Positions 33,261 through 44,005 of a stretch of 48,290 bases of DNA are shown here, piece after piece (position 1 is the first letter of the stretch; the number at the start of each line of letters is the position of its first letter). The DNA is taken from positions 1 to 48,290 of the forward strand of contig JAUCBJ010001602.1 in NCBI GenBank assembly GCA_032718475.1, read 5' to 3'. This DNA is from Nemertoderma westbladi. Lineage: Eukaryota; Xenacoelomorpha; Nemertodermatida; Nemertodermatidae. The notes under the pieces are model-generated. The model saw only the letters and a program-made list of their open reading frames with translations. It was not told the origin of the DNA and did no database searches. The position numbers and the translations under genes are program-made.

Positions 33261-33298
33261 ATGCTATCTTCTCGCCGGGAAGATAGCATGGGGGGGAG
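33261..33298 (+). promoter_or_regulatory. Perfect 11-bp hairpin plus polypurine tract next to the 3' LTR (copy B)
   Basis: ATGCTATCTTC (33261-33271), loop TCGCCGG, GAAGATAGCAT (33279-33289), then GGGGGGGAG (33290-33298) touching the LTR. The stem is identical to copy A. The purine run is the likely plus-strand primer; the hairpin may help its recognition or act in RNA 3' processing. Confidence 0.8.
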
Positions 33299-33866
33299 TG
33301 TTAGCGTATTCAATTCCGCTAACACCCCACAAAGTAAGCCGTTAAGCAATATTGGGGGCCACGAGGTTGGGTAATCAACCACTCGTGCCACCCCAACAAA
33401 GTGGGAAGGAGAAACACACAATAGGGGTCAGGGGCCACACCCCTGACCGAGAGAGGATAGCAGGAGTGAAGGGAAACACTCCAAAGGGCGCCAACAGGGA
33501 TATTAGCCAATGGGGGGCAGGCACCGGCTAGGTACTGTAATAACGGCCAAACCGTGCAATGTATATTATTAGGTATCAGTGATTCTTAGTTCAGTTATCT
33601 CATTGTGTTAGTCGGTTAGCTAGGGTAGAGCGGAGACTTCTATTACCGTCCTCGCCTACCACCACTTACCTGTATATTATTAGTATTCACTTATATTCGG
33701 TTTCAACCATTTTTATGCTATATCCATTTATACTATCTATCGCATTATACATATCGGAGGATCAATAACAACAGTATTCCCAGACTCTTTTCACACACAC
33801 ACACGGCGGGGACGCGTAAATATAACAACCGCGGATAAACCGGGATCCTTCTTAGATCCCGTCACA
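33299..33866 (+). repeat. 3' LTR of BEL/Pao copy B
   Basis: 568 bp, TGTTAGCG to GTCACA, followed by the TTAAG duplication at 33867-33871. Near-identical to the 5' LTR up to ~33663, then diverged except for the CACGGCGGGGACGCGTA block and the terminal AGATCCCGTCACA. Confidence 0.95.
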
Positions 33867-35780
33867 TTAAGTGAGACAGACTGGGAAATTTTTTATCGCA
33901 ATGACAACCTGGATGACGCGGTTGATGCGGTAGAGAGCTATATTAAGTTTGTTATTGATGATAAGCTTCCACTTAAGAAGGTTAAATTGTTGAATATCGA
34001 TAAGGGCCTACCTTGTAACAGTTCTGAATTGAAGACATTACTTAAGGAAAAACAACAGGCAATCAGAGTAAAAGATATTGCTCAACGTAATATTATACAG
34101 AGGAAAATAAATAAATTGGTTTTCCAAAGGCGACAATGTGAGTTTACAACAATGTCGAAGGACGAGCTTTACAAACTTTCACGGCGTATTCTACGTGATA
34201 AATATCCAACGTTGGATTTCAATAAGGATGAGCTCAATAAATTGAATAATTTCTTTACACGCTTCAATGAGGATGTGTATAAAGATGATACTGAATTCCT
34301 TAATGATCAACAGCCTTGTCATGAAACGATAAGTTCAGTCGTAGTTGAAAAACAATTTCGGAAGTTGAAGGTAACAACTGCGAAAGGTCCAGGTGTTCTA
34401 GAAGCTAACATTTACAAAACATTTGCAAAGGAATTGTCATGTCCTTATGCATATCTATTCACAAATAGTTTTCAATTGCAATCGTATCCATCTTCATGGA
34501 GCAATGCATTAGTAAGTTCTTTGCCTAAACGAAATGACTCGTCAATTGATGACCTTAAAAGTTTGAGGCCAGTCTGTGTTACACCTATTAGCGCAAGAAC
34601 TTTGGATAAGTTTGGACTTGACACTTTTCGGGAATCAACTGTGACAACGGATGATAAATTTCACTTTGCGTATAAAAAAGGGTTATCAACTGCGGATGCT
34701 ATAGCTACATTACTACATCAAGTAACATCAGGCATGGAAAGTCGGTCTACTATTGTTAAATGCATTTTTATTGATTATACATCTGCTTTCAATACGGTTC
34801 TTCAAAATAAATTTTTGAACAGATTAAAATTAGAACTCGCTCCTCAAAAGCGCTGGTTGTCAAATTGGCTACACTCATATATGGCTAATTTTACTCAAGT
34901 CGTTAAATGTGGTAAATTGCGCTCAAACAGTTGTAGGCTTGAGGTCGGTTTCCCTCAAGGTGGCCCAATGAGCGGCCCACTTTTTACGAAAGACACCGAC
35001 AACATCAGGAGCTCCGACGGAAGTATAGGCAAGTATTCCGATGACACCAGACAACTTCAAGCAATTAAAGGTAGAGTCGATAATGATATTTATATCATGA
35101 AAGTTCAAGAACTTGTGGAGATATCGTCAACAAAAAACTTGAAAATAAATCCGAAAAAATCGGAAGAGCTTTGTTTTCTACCAATTAATATGAAAAATGA
35201 TGAATTGATAGCTGTTGCTAATGAGCAGGTACAGATTGAAGGTGTGAATGTCCCACGTAGGAAGACTGTAAAATACTTAGGGGTTCACATCAGCGACAAC
35301 TTTTCATTTAAAGTTCACATATCTGAGGTAATTAAAAAAGCTAATTTTGCGGTTAGACAGTTCAGTTTCTTCGTTAGGTTTACTAATCGGAAAACAAAAA
35401 TGTTCCTTTTTCAAACATATATAGTGCCTATCTATTTGTACTGCGCCGTTGTTTGGGTACCCACTCTACATGACAATGGTAGGAAGAAATTAGTGAGGCC
35501 AATAAAACTATATGCAAAACATTCAGACGTAGACAAGAAACACTATATTTCGTTAATAAATGTTGCCTTTGAAAAGCAATATGTCGATTTTGTAAATAAA
35601 ATTGTACAGGATTCGAACCACCCACTACATGAACAGCTTGTGATTAACAAATCAGCTCCTTCTACCAGAAGTGAATATATTTTACCAGCTATACGAACTC
35701 AACGTTTTAGTGACTCATTTATTCCTACTGCTATGCGATATTTGATAAACGGAACATTTCCTACATATTTGCTTACGTAA
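33867..35780 (+). pseudogene. LINE ORF2, 3' part: reverse transcriptase
   Basis: Continuation of the ORF interrupted at 19221. The frame is open from the TTAAG at 33867 to a TAA at 35778-35780. RT motifs are FIDYTSAFNT (motif A, ~34770), GFPQGGPMSGPLF (motif B, ~34946) and KYSDDT (motif C, ~35035; YSDD where YADD is usual). The thumb and C-terminal region include YLGVHISDNFSFK and YLYCAVVWVPTL, as in CR1/L2-type elements. This part has no frameshift, but the whole ORF2 is split by copy B and broken upstream. Confidence 0.88.
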
Positions 35781-36265
35781 ACCTTGATGAACTTTACCCA
35801 CAGTTTTTAGTGTTTTTACCCATATTATAGTATTTTATAAACAAACTAAATGTGTTATTTAATTAATGGCGATTGTTTTCCTCTATTATGTAATTAGACC
35901 CTTTTACTATGTTTGTTTTTACTTAATTAATATTTATTATATTTTACTAAATTATTTTATGAACCAAATATTTATGAACCATAAAAGAGAATCAACCTAC
36001 AATTAATTAATTATGATTATTTATATTTTGATCTATAACTTATCCCGTTTTAACATATGAACTGCATACCGTTTATTGAAAGTTGCTATAATTAATTATT
36101 TTTTTTACGGTTTAATTTCAGATTTAAATTGAATGCTTAATTGTAGTACCGGTACAGAATGTTGTAGGCTTATCATGTATGGTTTATTGTTTATATTATC
36201 AGTATGTATATTCCTTTTTATATGTTTTGTACAGGAATTAAAACGAATCAATCAATCAATCAATC
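35781..36265 (+). other. LINE 3' UTR and (AATC)n tail
   Basis: AT-rich, no ORF. It ends in GAATCAATCAATCAATCAATC (~36245-36265), a short tandem tail characteristic of CR1/L2-like 3' ends, immediately followed by the right TSD copy. Confidence 0.85.
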
Positions 36266-36347
36266 GGACCAGTCATGCCGCGGCAAGGCAGATTTCGTTG
36301 TTCTGCTAGCACGCAGACTAAGTCTTACCTTGGCCACAATAAGGCGG
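36266..36347 (-). repeat. Inverted duplicate of RTE sequence (fold-back 5' end)
   Basis: The reverse complement of 36816-36897, base for base as far as I can read. It includes CCGCGGCAAGGCAGATTTCG against CGAAATCTGCCTTGCCGCGG. Five more bases of the same inverted segment lie at 14743-14747, on the other side of the LINE insertion. It directly precedes the forward RTE sequence. Confidence 0.9.
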
Positions 36348-39062
36348 CCGCATCTCTAACCGCATCATCCGTTGCCACTTCTCATGTTCTGGAAGACTGG
36401 CTAAGAAGTTTCCTAAGGTGGTTCTGATTGTGTGCTACTCTCCAACTAGTGTTGCCCCTGTAGAGGAGGTGGAAAATTTCTACCACAATCTACAAGCAGC
36501 TACTGATGGAGTGGATCAGCATGCATTCTTAACATTCCTGGGAGACGTTAATGCAAGTCTGCATCAATCACCTACATCGCCCTGGGTCTATAGCAATAGT
36601 GTTAACCGAAATTCTGTCCATCTTCAGGACTTTATCTCTGGAAATGGATTGTTTTCGGCTGGAACCCAGTTCAAGAAGCGAACTGGAAAGCTATGGACTC
36701 ATAGTGGACCCAGTGGTCACAAGTCCCAGATAGACCATATTCTGTTTCGTAGGAAATACAGGAGCTCTATACAAGACTGTAATGCATTTACACTTCGACC
36801 CTTCTCCAGTGATCACCGCCTTATTGTGGCCAAGGTAAGACTTAGTCTGCGTGCTAGCAGAACAACGAAATCTGCCTTGCCGCGGCATGACTGGTCCTCT
36901 CTTTTGCAACAGCCAAGTGTGAGATCCAGCTTCACACTACAGCTGAGCAACAGGTATGAGGCTCTTGCCTCTGAGGCGGCAGATCACTGTGAGGGCTATA
37001 CTGCCTTTACAGAAGCCGTTAAGTTAGCAGCTGCAGAAACAGTTCCTGTATACCCTCGAAACAGGAAAAGGGCCCCCTGGACTGACAACAAAATTCAGAA
37101 GTGCCGAAATGACCTTCATAAGGCGCAGAAAGAGTCCCGACTCAAACAGACTACAGCGGCCAAGAATGCAGTTAAGGCTGCATCTAGGTCACTGAACAGG
37201 CAGTACTCTGTTAATCTACAGGAGCTAATAAACCAACAGGTTGATGCCATCAATGATGCTGACGACAGCAGGCAATCATCCCAGGCATGGAAATCGATCA
37301 ATCCGCTTACTGGGCGGAAAAGCCAACCAACCACCAAGGTTAAGGCTGAATCACCAGCCGATCGCCTCAATGGTTGGAAAGCCCACTTTGAAAAGCTCCT
37401 CAATAATGACAGGGTATTGCCTGATAACATTATAGAAGTAAAAGTGTCTGAGTCTGTACTCCCAGATATTCCCATTGGCGATATCTCCTTTGCAGAAGTG
37501 AAGGCTGCTGCAAAGAGCATTAAGACCAATCGTGCCAGTGGAGTAGATGGTGTTCCCCCTGAGGTCTTTAAAATACCTGAGTGTTTAAAGCTCATCTATC
37601 CCATCATAGTAGACATGTACCGTACAACAAGAGTCCCACAAGAAATGAAAACAAATAAGTTGGTGCCAGTTCCCAAGAAGGGCAACCTAACACTCTATGG
37701 TTCTTTTCGGGGAATTTCATTGATCTCGATTGCTGCAAAACTATACAATAGAATTCTATTAAATCGCATCAGGGATCCCATTGAGAGACTGCTACGTGGA
37801 AATCAGAATGGGTTCCGTAAAGGTCGTGGGACCATGGAGCCCATTTTGGCACTTAGAAGGATAATTGAAGAGTTATCAAAAAAGAAAGACAGGCATCTGG
37901 CTGTTATCTTTGTTGACTTCTTCAAGGCCTTTGATTCAGTCTCTCGCTCACGTATGTTCAGCATACTTTCATTATATGGGATTCCTGATGAAATTATTGC
38001 AGCAATCAGATCAGTATACGATGGTTCGACAACATTTGTGTCTACTGTTGACGGTGACACAGAACCAGTTGAAGTGTTATGGGGCGTCCTCCAAGGAGAC
38101 ACACTTGCACCATTCTTGTTCATTATTGTGGTTGACTATGTTCTACGCATGTCCTTAGATCACCATAATGATGATGGGGTGATGATAACTCCACCTACTG
38201 GCTCCAGAAGTCGAGGAAATCCTGCCAAGTACCTAACCGATCTAGACTTTGCTGATGACTTAGGAGTAATCTCAGAATCATTAGAGGGAGCCCAACGGCT
38301 CCTCAGCTCATTAGAACATGCTGCTTCTAGTGTTGGTCTTTTTATTAACTCCAGAAAGACCAAAATTCTGACCGTTAACTTTGAAAGTCCTCAGTAAGTC
38401 TCTGATCGGATGAGCATAAGCTCAAAGGATGGTATGCTTGAGCATGTGGACGATTTCTGTTACCTGGGATCATGGATCCGGAAGTCAGGTGAGGACCTTC
38501 GAATACGTAAGGGAAAGGCATGGGCAGCCTTGAATAGGCTTTCCAGGATTTGGAAGTCACCGAGAATTAATCGGAAACTTAAGGTCCGATTATTTAGAGC
38601 TGCAGTAGTTCCAGTACTCCTCTACGGGAGTCCATGCTGGGCTCTAACTGCTGAGGAGACCAAATCTCTGGATGGCACATTCACAAGAATGCTACGCCGG
38701 GTTCATTGTGTCAAGTACAATGCACACATCTCCAACCAGACACTATATAACATTGGAGGTGTCTCATTGGTTCCCCCAAGCTTGACACTAGAACAAAATC
38801 GCCTCCGCTTTGCAGGACATTGCTTTCGCCGTGAGGACCAGCCAGTGCATAATCTTGTACTTTGGCAGCCTCATGGAGTGAATAAGCATGGTGGATAGCC
38901 CATGACTTTCTTGAGACGCATCTTAAAGGACACTGGCCTTGAAGATGCGGATGATCTAGCAAATGTCATGGGTGATAGGGAGTTGTGGCGGCGCAATTTT
39001 GTCGACAAGCCGGCACAGCATTCTTAAAAATGCAGCTGCAATGCAGCATGCCGATACTAGTA
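36348..39062 (+). pseudogene. RTE-like LINE: endonuclease and reverse transcriptase, with two stops
   Basis: The 5' end of the endonuclease is missing; in-frame homology starts near 36345 (SNRIIRC...). The endonuclease shows VCYSPTS, LGDVNAS, QIDHILF and SSDHRLIV. RT motifs are FVDFFKAFDS (~37911), GVLQGDTLAP (~38085) and DFADDLGV (~38250). The C-terminus has CWALTAEETKSLDGTFTRML and a Cys/His-rich RFAGHCFRRED segment. Compared with the antisense copy at 42811-43931, TAA at 38395-38397 and TAG at 38896-38898 replace Gln codons, so it is inactive. The ORF ends at PAQHS, then ~25 bases of 3' UTR and a (TAG)n tail, typical of the RTE clade. Confidence 0.9.
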
Positions 39063-39565
39063 GTAGAAGCATTCAATGGCTGTGCGACATTTCCAGGAGG
39101 AACAAAGTTGAAGACCTTCTGTAGGATGATGAGTGTAATATCCGATAGGTGTCGAGAAATATCTAAGATGGGAACCACTAACCATAGTTGGTTGAACATT
39201 TGGCACTGATTCATTTCTATTTGATAATGAAAAACTGATGCTTCATCTTCTGAGTCACTTTCATGATTTATACCAGATGTGATGGTTCCGGTATTAAGAG
39301 ATCTAATTGGATCATTAACAACTTTATGATAATTATTTCCACTACTACCAGCAGCTGTGTATGAGGGCATATCGGTACTACCATGTAGCTGATCATAATA
39401 GGACAGGGTTACAATGAAAAATATTAGTATCGATGGCTGTCTTACTTATGCCTGGAATGGGTAGCTCCTTAGCACCATTAGACTTAATTACTTCAGGCTG
39501 CATCATGGGTAATACACTGTCCCTACATGTAGTAAAATCATGAAAAGAATCTTGATCAGAGGTGT
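39045..39565 (-). pseudogene. Possible degenerate coding remnant, minus strand
   Basis: Reading the minus strand, a ~108-codon open stretch (start MPSYTAAGSSG at 39370) is preceded, after a frame change near 39400, by another open stretch (DQDSFHDFTTCRD ... IPGISKTAIDTN) back to ~39565. Composition is normal for protein and less AT-biased than the flanks. I recognise no domain. It abuts the RTE 3' end, which may have cut it. It could be a host exon remnant, a transposon remnant, or chance. Confidence 0.3.
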
Positions 39566-39962
39566 TATGATGATCAGGGGCGGATCCAGGAATTTAATTT
39601 CTATGCGCAGAATTTGTGAAGTTTATCTTTTGGTCTAAGGGCGCTGCCCCAGCAGTTTCCATGGGGGCAGAACCCCTGTTGCCCTGGTGAGGGGAAAGGG
39701 GACGGACTCACTCCCCGGATTTTTATTTAGATTTTCATGCAAAAATAATATAACTTTTCATTCGATTATCTGACATTTTCTAGTGATTATTTTATTTATT
39801 ATTATTTTATTTTCTATTTATAATACAAACCTTTATTGGACATATTAATAGGGCATCAACATTCAAAGGAGACTGACATGTAACCGCACGGAAACTATAT
39901 GAAACGTTATACGAAAATTGCAAACAACGACAAAAATCTACTATATTGCAAAGTTTAAATGT
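39566..39962. other. AT-rich non-coding DNA
   Basis: No gene seen. A GC-richer patch at ~39640-39720 (GGGCGCTGCCCCAGCAGTTT, CCGGATTTTTATTTAG) looks like part of an old dispersed repeat. Confidence 0.4.
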
Positions 39963-40175
39963 GTACATAAGGTAGGGAAGCACCATCCACCACACCAGCA
40001 CATCGCCATACAGAGCGAGTACATAAGGTAGGGAAGCACCATCCACCACACCAGCACATCGCCATACAGAGCGAGTACATAAGGTAGGGAAGCACCATCC
40101 ACCACACCAGCACATCGCTATACAGAGCGAGTACATAAGGTAGGGAAGCACCATCCACCACACCAGCACATCGCA
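39963..40175. repeat. 56-bp tandem repeat, four copies
   Basis: Unit GTACATAAGGTAGGGAAGCA + CCATCCACCACACCAGCACA + TCGCCATACAGAGCGA, repeated almost perfectly 3.8 times. One unit has CGCTATA for CGCCATA and the last is incomplete. Open frames across it (CWCGGWCFPTLCTRS-like) are an artefact of the repeat. Confidence 0.95.
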
Positions 40176-41400
40176 ATTTTCTATTGATTTATTGATGATT
40201 TTCGATGACAAAAATATTTTTTAAAATTTTAAAAATATTTATTTTATTCCAAAATTGTAACATTACTCAACGCCGTTAGTATTAACAGCGAGTTTGTATT
40301 CAGCTCTTTACAACTTTAGAGGAAAGTACAGTATTGTATTGACCTGTACATTTAGTATTGTATTGGTGTATTATTATGTCGTAATGTCCCGACGGCGAGC
40401 TGTAATGTTACGGCGTCATTGGTTACCACGTGAACAATAGGTTTTATTTAATATTAATTACCTGTCAGCCAGATAGGCCTACTGCATTACCTACTGGTAG
40501 CTATTAATAACCAGTTGCTATAAACTTATTAACATGGCTCCACACGCCACCATAAATATAAGCTATCTTTTTTATAACATAATTTATGTCATTTTTACAA
40601 TTATTTATAGGGCCTACAGCAACTAATTTAATTTGTGCAGTTTCTATCACTTATAATATATATACAATCATTTCGTAATGTTAAAATTTTGGAATAAAAC
40701 TATAGTACTTTACAGACTTCTGCTCCTCGTGGCTTTATTTTCACTCAATCACTAAGTTCGTTCGGGTAACAAAGCACTCGGATCATCACACTGTAAAGTA
40801 CTTTACACATAAGTAAGTAAATAGTTATTACTCATTGAACAGTTAAAGGATTGACAGTTATTAATTCTAGGAGATGAAATACTGATAATTTATTTAAATC
40901 ATAGGCCTATAATTAAATAATAATTAGTAACTAATTACTATAACTAATAAGCAGCTTGATCTAGTGGTGACATTCCTGGGCTTATTCAGGAAGCCCTGGA
41001 AGCGAACAGGCATATCCTTTAGGAAACAAAGTGGAAGGGTTGACTGTGGAAGATCACCCTTTCATTTCCGATAAATGATTAATAATTGCCTATTTGTGAT
41101 AACAACAACCGAAAATTAACCTAGTCAATTAAAAGGATTGGATTGGGCGTGGGCGCGCATCATTTTTATAAGAATATGAAAATTAAAGAAATAAACTTAA
41201 AATTTTTAGAATATTGGAATAACACATTTAGATTTAGGTTTTAAACTGTAGCTGTGTGATAAACTTTTGTAGTTTCTGCAGCACGTTTCCATAATATATG
41301 AAACGCCAGTAATTGAATGCCACCCCAAATTAGATGATTTAACACCAAAATAAATTATTATCCACCAAATATATTTTTTTGTAGCACCAATTCACATCCC
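40176..41400. other. AT-rich non-coding DNA
   Basis: No ORF of note and no repeat longer than microsatellite scale. Decayed units of the following CCCCCAAAAACAATTATTC array begin near 41320. Confidence 0.5.
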
Positions 41401-41404
41401 CCAA

Positions 41405-41790
41405 TATTGAATATCCCTCTCACCAAAAAAAATTATTCATCCCCCAAAAACAATTATTATTCCCCCAAAAAACAATTATTCATCCCCCAAAAACAATTAT
41501 TTATCCCCCAAAAACAATTATTCATCCTCGAAAAACAACTATTCTTCCCCCAAAAAACAATTATTCATCCGCCAAAAACAATTATTCATCCCCCAAAGAC
41601 AATTATTCATCCCCCCAAAACAATTATTCATCCCCGAAAAACAATTATTCGTCCCCCAAAAACAATTATTCTTCCCCCAAAAACAATTATTCATCCCCCC
41701 AAAACAATTATTCTACCCCCCAAAACAATTATTGATTCCCCAAAAACAATTATTCATCCCCCAAAAATAATTACTTGTCAACCAAAAAAA
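41405..41790. repeat. ~22-bp tandem repeat (CCCCCAAAAACAATTATTCAT)
   Basis: About 17 imperfect units of CCCCCAAAAACAATTATTCAT with degenerate units on both sides (CACCAAAATAAATTATTATC). It gives an artefactual ORF of HPPKTIIHPPKTI type. Confidence 0.95.
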
Positions 41791-41984
41791 ATTATTCCAG
41801 CACCAAATATTTTATATTAAATCCTGGTATTCTTCACATGGGCGCATGCTTCAGTTTCAGTATTCGTACCTATAGGCCTATTGCCTATCTATTATTGCCT
41901 ATGGTCTATTATTCTGTTATTAGGTTTCAGTACTGAAGTTTTTGTCTAACTTCCTGGAAGTGTAGGCGTATTGCTGCAGTAGTA

Positions 41985-42145
41985 TAGTATTTATTTTGGG
42001 GATTATGTATTTATTTTGGGCAAAAATGTATTTGTTTTGGGGGAAAATGTATTTATTTTGGGCTAAAATGTATTTGTTTTGGAGAAAATGTATTTATTTT
42101 TGGCTAAAATGTATTTGTTTTGGAGAAAATGTATTTATTTTGTTC
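41985..42145. repeat. ~20-22-bp tandem repeat (AAAATGTATTTATTTTGGGC)
   Basis: Seven or eight imperfect units alternating TTTATTTTGGG and TTTGTTTTGGAG. The TTTTGGGG-type strand is opposite to that of the array at 41405-41790. Confidence 0.9.
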
Positions 42146-42274
42146 ATTTATGTTAATTTACTGTGTATAGCCACAGTGCTACAATGTATATGTACTACAA
42201 TGTATAGCCAGCCCATAAAGCCATACTGATGATATATTACGCTAAGATTATACCCCCACCCTGCCACCCCCCCC

Positions 42275-42297
42275 CCCCCCCCCCCCCTCCCGCCTCA
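42275..42297. repeat. Poly-C run (>20 bases)
   Basis: An almost pure C tract in AT-rich surroundings. It parallels the long G tracts in BEL/Pao copy B, so G/C homopolymers are either unstable in this genome or poorly resolved by the sequencing. Confidence 0.9.
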
Positions 42298-42464
42298 TGG
42301 AAGGCGCCCTTGGGAAGGTTTACAGCAGTTTTATTTTGGGGATGATGGTATGGAGATGGAAGTTGTGAATGTGGATTCGAAAGTAAATTTAATGTTTTTT
42401 TTTAATTGTACTTGATTTAAATATTAACATTAAATTAAATGAAATTTTATTCAAGCAAAAATTA

Positions 42465-42810
42465 ATAAATAAAATGTAGTGGCTCTAATGGGCCACCATA
42501 CAGCCATAGACCAGTATTATGAGAATAAGGATGCTTAGACAATGGCACATCGCTTGAATTAAAACTACTATTACTAGGTCGAGCGAACTCGGACAGTGGA
42601 TAAATGAGATCCTTCCAGGCTTCCCGATTCTCCACAGTTGTCGCAATTTCGTTTCTCCCAAGTTCAGTATCCCTTTCAAGTTGATCTATATATGTTATGG
42701 CCGGTCGTCCACGACTACGCTTTCCATGAGTTGGTTGCCAGAGAAGTAGATCTGGTATGACCTCGTCTTTACTTCGCCAGCAGTGCCCACTGAATCTTAA
42801 TCTGCGTTCA
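42465..42810 (-). pseudogene. C-terminal end of a second, divergent RTE-like element
   Basis: On the minus strand, SSSERRLRFSGHCWRSKDE ... DLLLWQPTHGKRSRGRP ... NREAWKDLI is paralogous to the RFAGHCFRREDQPVHNLVLWQP ... DRELWRCNFV end of the neighbouring RTE but clearly diverged. This is the last ~115 codons and stop of a different RTE family. Its upstream part is replaced by the RTE copy at 42811-43931. Confidence 0.7.
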
Positions 42811-43931
42811 CTACTACTAGGATCGGCATGCTGCATTGCAGCTGCATTTTTAAGAATGCTGTGCCGGCTTGTCAACAAAATTGCACCGCCACAACTCCCT
42901 ATCACCCATGACATTTGCTAGATCATCCGCATCTTTAAGGCCAGTATCCTTTAAGATGCGTCTCAAGAAAGTCATGGGCTGTCCACCATGCTTATTCACT
43001 CCATGAGGCTGCCAAAGTACAAGATTATGCACTGGCTGGTCCTCACGGCGAAAGCAATGTCCTGCAAAGCAGAGGCGGATTTGTTCTAGTGTCAAGCTTG
43101 GGGGAACCAATGAGACACCTCCAATGTTATATAGTGCCTGGTTGGAGATGTGTGCATTGTACTTGACACAATGAACCCGGCGTAGCATTCTTGTGAATGT
43201 GCCATCCAGAGATTTGGTGTCCTCAGCAGTTAGAGCCCAGCATGGACTCCCGTAGAGGAGTACTGGAACTACTGCTGCTCTAAATAATCTGACCTTAAGT
43301 TTCCGATTAATTCTCGGTGACTTCCAAATCCTGGATAGCCTATTCAAGGCTGCCCATGCCTTTCCCTTTCGTATTCGAAGGTCCTCACCTGACTTCCGGA
43401 TCCATGATCCCAGGTAACAGAAGTCGTCCACATGCTCAAGCATACCATCCTTTGAGCTTATGCTCATCCGATCAGAGACTTGCTGAGGACTTTCAAAGTT
43501 AACTGTCAGAATTTTGGTCTTTCTGGAGTTAATAAAAAGACCAACACTAGAAGCAGCATGTTCTAATGAGCTGAGGAGCCGTTGGGCTCCCTCTAATGAT
43601 TCTGAGAGTACTCCTAAGTCATCAGCAAAGTCTAGATCAGTTAGGTACTTGGCAGGATTTCCTCGACTTCTGGAGCCAGTAGGTGGAGTTATCATCACCC
43701 CATCATCATTATAATGATCTAAGGACATGCGTAGAACATAGTCAACCACAATAATGAACAAGAATGGTGCAAGTGTGTCTCCTTGGAGGACGCCCCATAA
43801 CACTTCAAATGGTTCTGTGTCACCGTCAACAGTAGACACAAATGTTGTCGAACCATCGTATACTGATCTGATTGCTGCAATAATTTCATCAGGAATCCCA
43901 TATAATGAAAGTATGCTGAACATACGTGAGG
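42811..43931 (-). mobile_element. RTE-like LINE copy, 5'-truncated, antisense; RT C-terminal half open
   Basis: Matches 37940-39062 of the forward RTE at very high identity. It begins in the RT at SRMFSILSLYGIPDEI (5' truncation at ~43931) and runs uninterrupted for 357 codons to PAQHS (stop near 42850), then a (TAG)n tail at ~42811. Motifs GVLQGDTLAP and DFADDLGVL are present. Both codons that are stops in the forward copy are Gln here. It lacks the endonuclease and RT motif A, so it cannot move by itself. Confidence 0.92.
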
Positions 43932-44005
43932 TGTTGAAGTACTTACAGCTACAGGTAGCGGTAGTCCTACCGGTAGTACTGGAGAAGCAGCAGCACTAAC
44001 ATATT

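Larger units (their letters stand above)
19222..33866 (+). mobile_element. BEL/Pao LTR retrotransposon copy B, complete (14.6 kb)
   Basis: This 14,645-bp element has LTRs of 556 and 568 bp, TG...CA ends and a 5-bp TSD. Order: LTR, long gag, gag/pol polyprotein (zinc finger, protease, BEL-type RT with YVDD, RNase H, integrase), tandem array, third ORF with predicted exonuclease and zinc knuckles, hairpin and polypurine tract, LTR. It is unusually long for BEL/Pao because of the extended gag, the repeat array and the third ORF. gag is broken by G runs, a TAA, a TGA and an inserted RTE fragment; the third ORF has two frameshifts; pol is intact. Confidence 0.95.
14761..36265 (+). mobile_element. 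CR1-like non-LTR retrotransposon, interrupted by BEL/Pao copy B
   Basis: A LINE with a short 5' UTR, ORF1 (14845-16184), ORF2 (endonuclease ~18.49-19.22 kb, RT ~33.87-35.78 kb), an AT-rich 3' UTR and an (AATC)n tail at ~36245-36265. A 13-bp TSD bounds it. Subtracting the nested 14.65-kb BEL/Pao element leaves ~6.85 kb, of which ~2.2 kb is a minisatellite. The PHD-like finger in ORF1, the APE-type endonuclease and the short 3' tandem tail fit the CR1/L2/Rex group; I cannot assign the exact clade. ORF1 and ORF2 carry frameshifts, so the copy is dead. Confidence 0.88.

Noticed and set aside
41407-41820. 137-codon HPPKTII-repeat ORF
   Set aside because: It is the translation of the ~22-bp tandem repeat.
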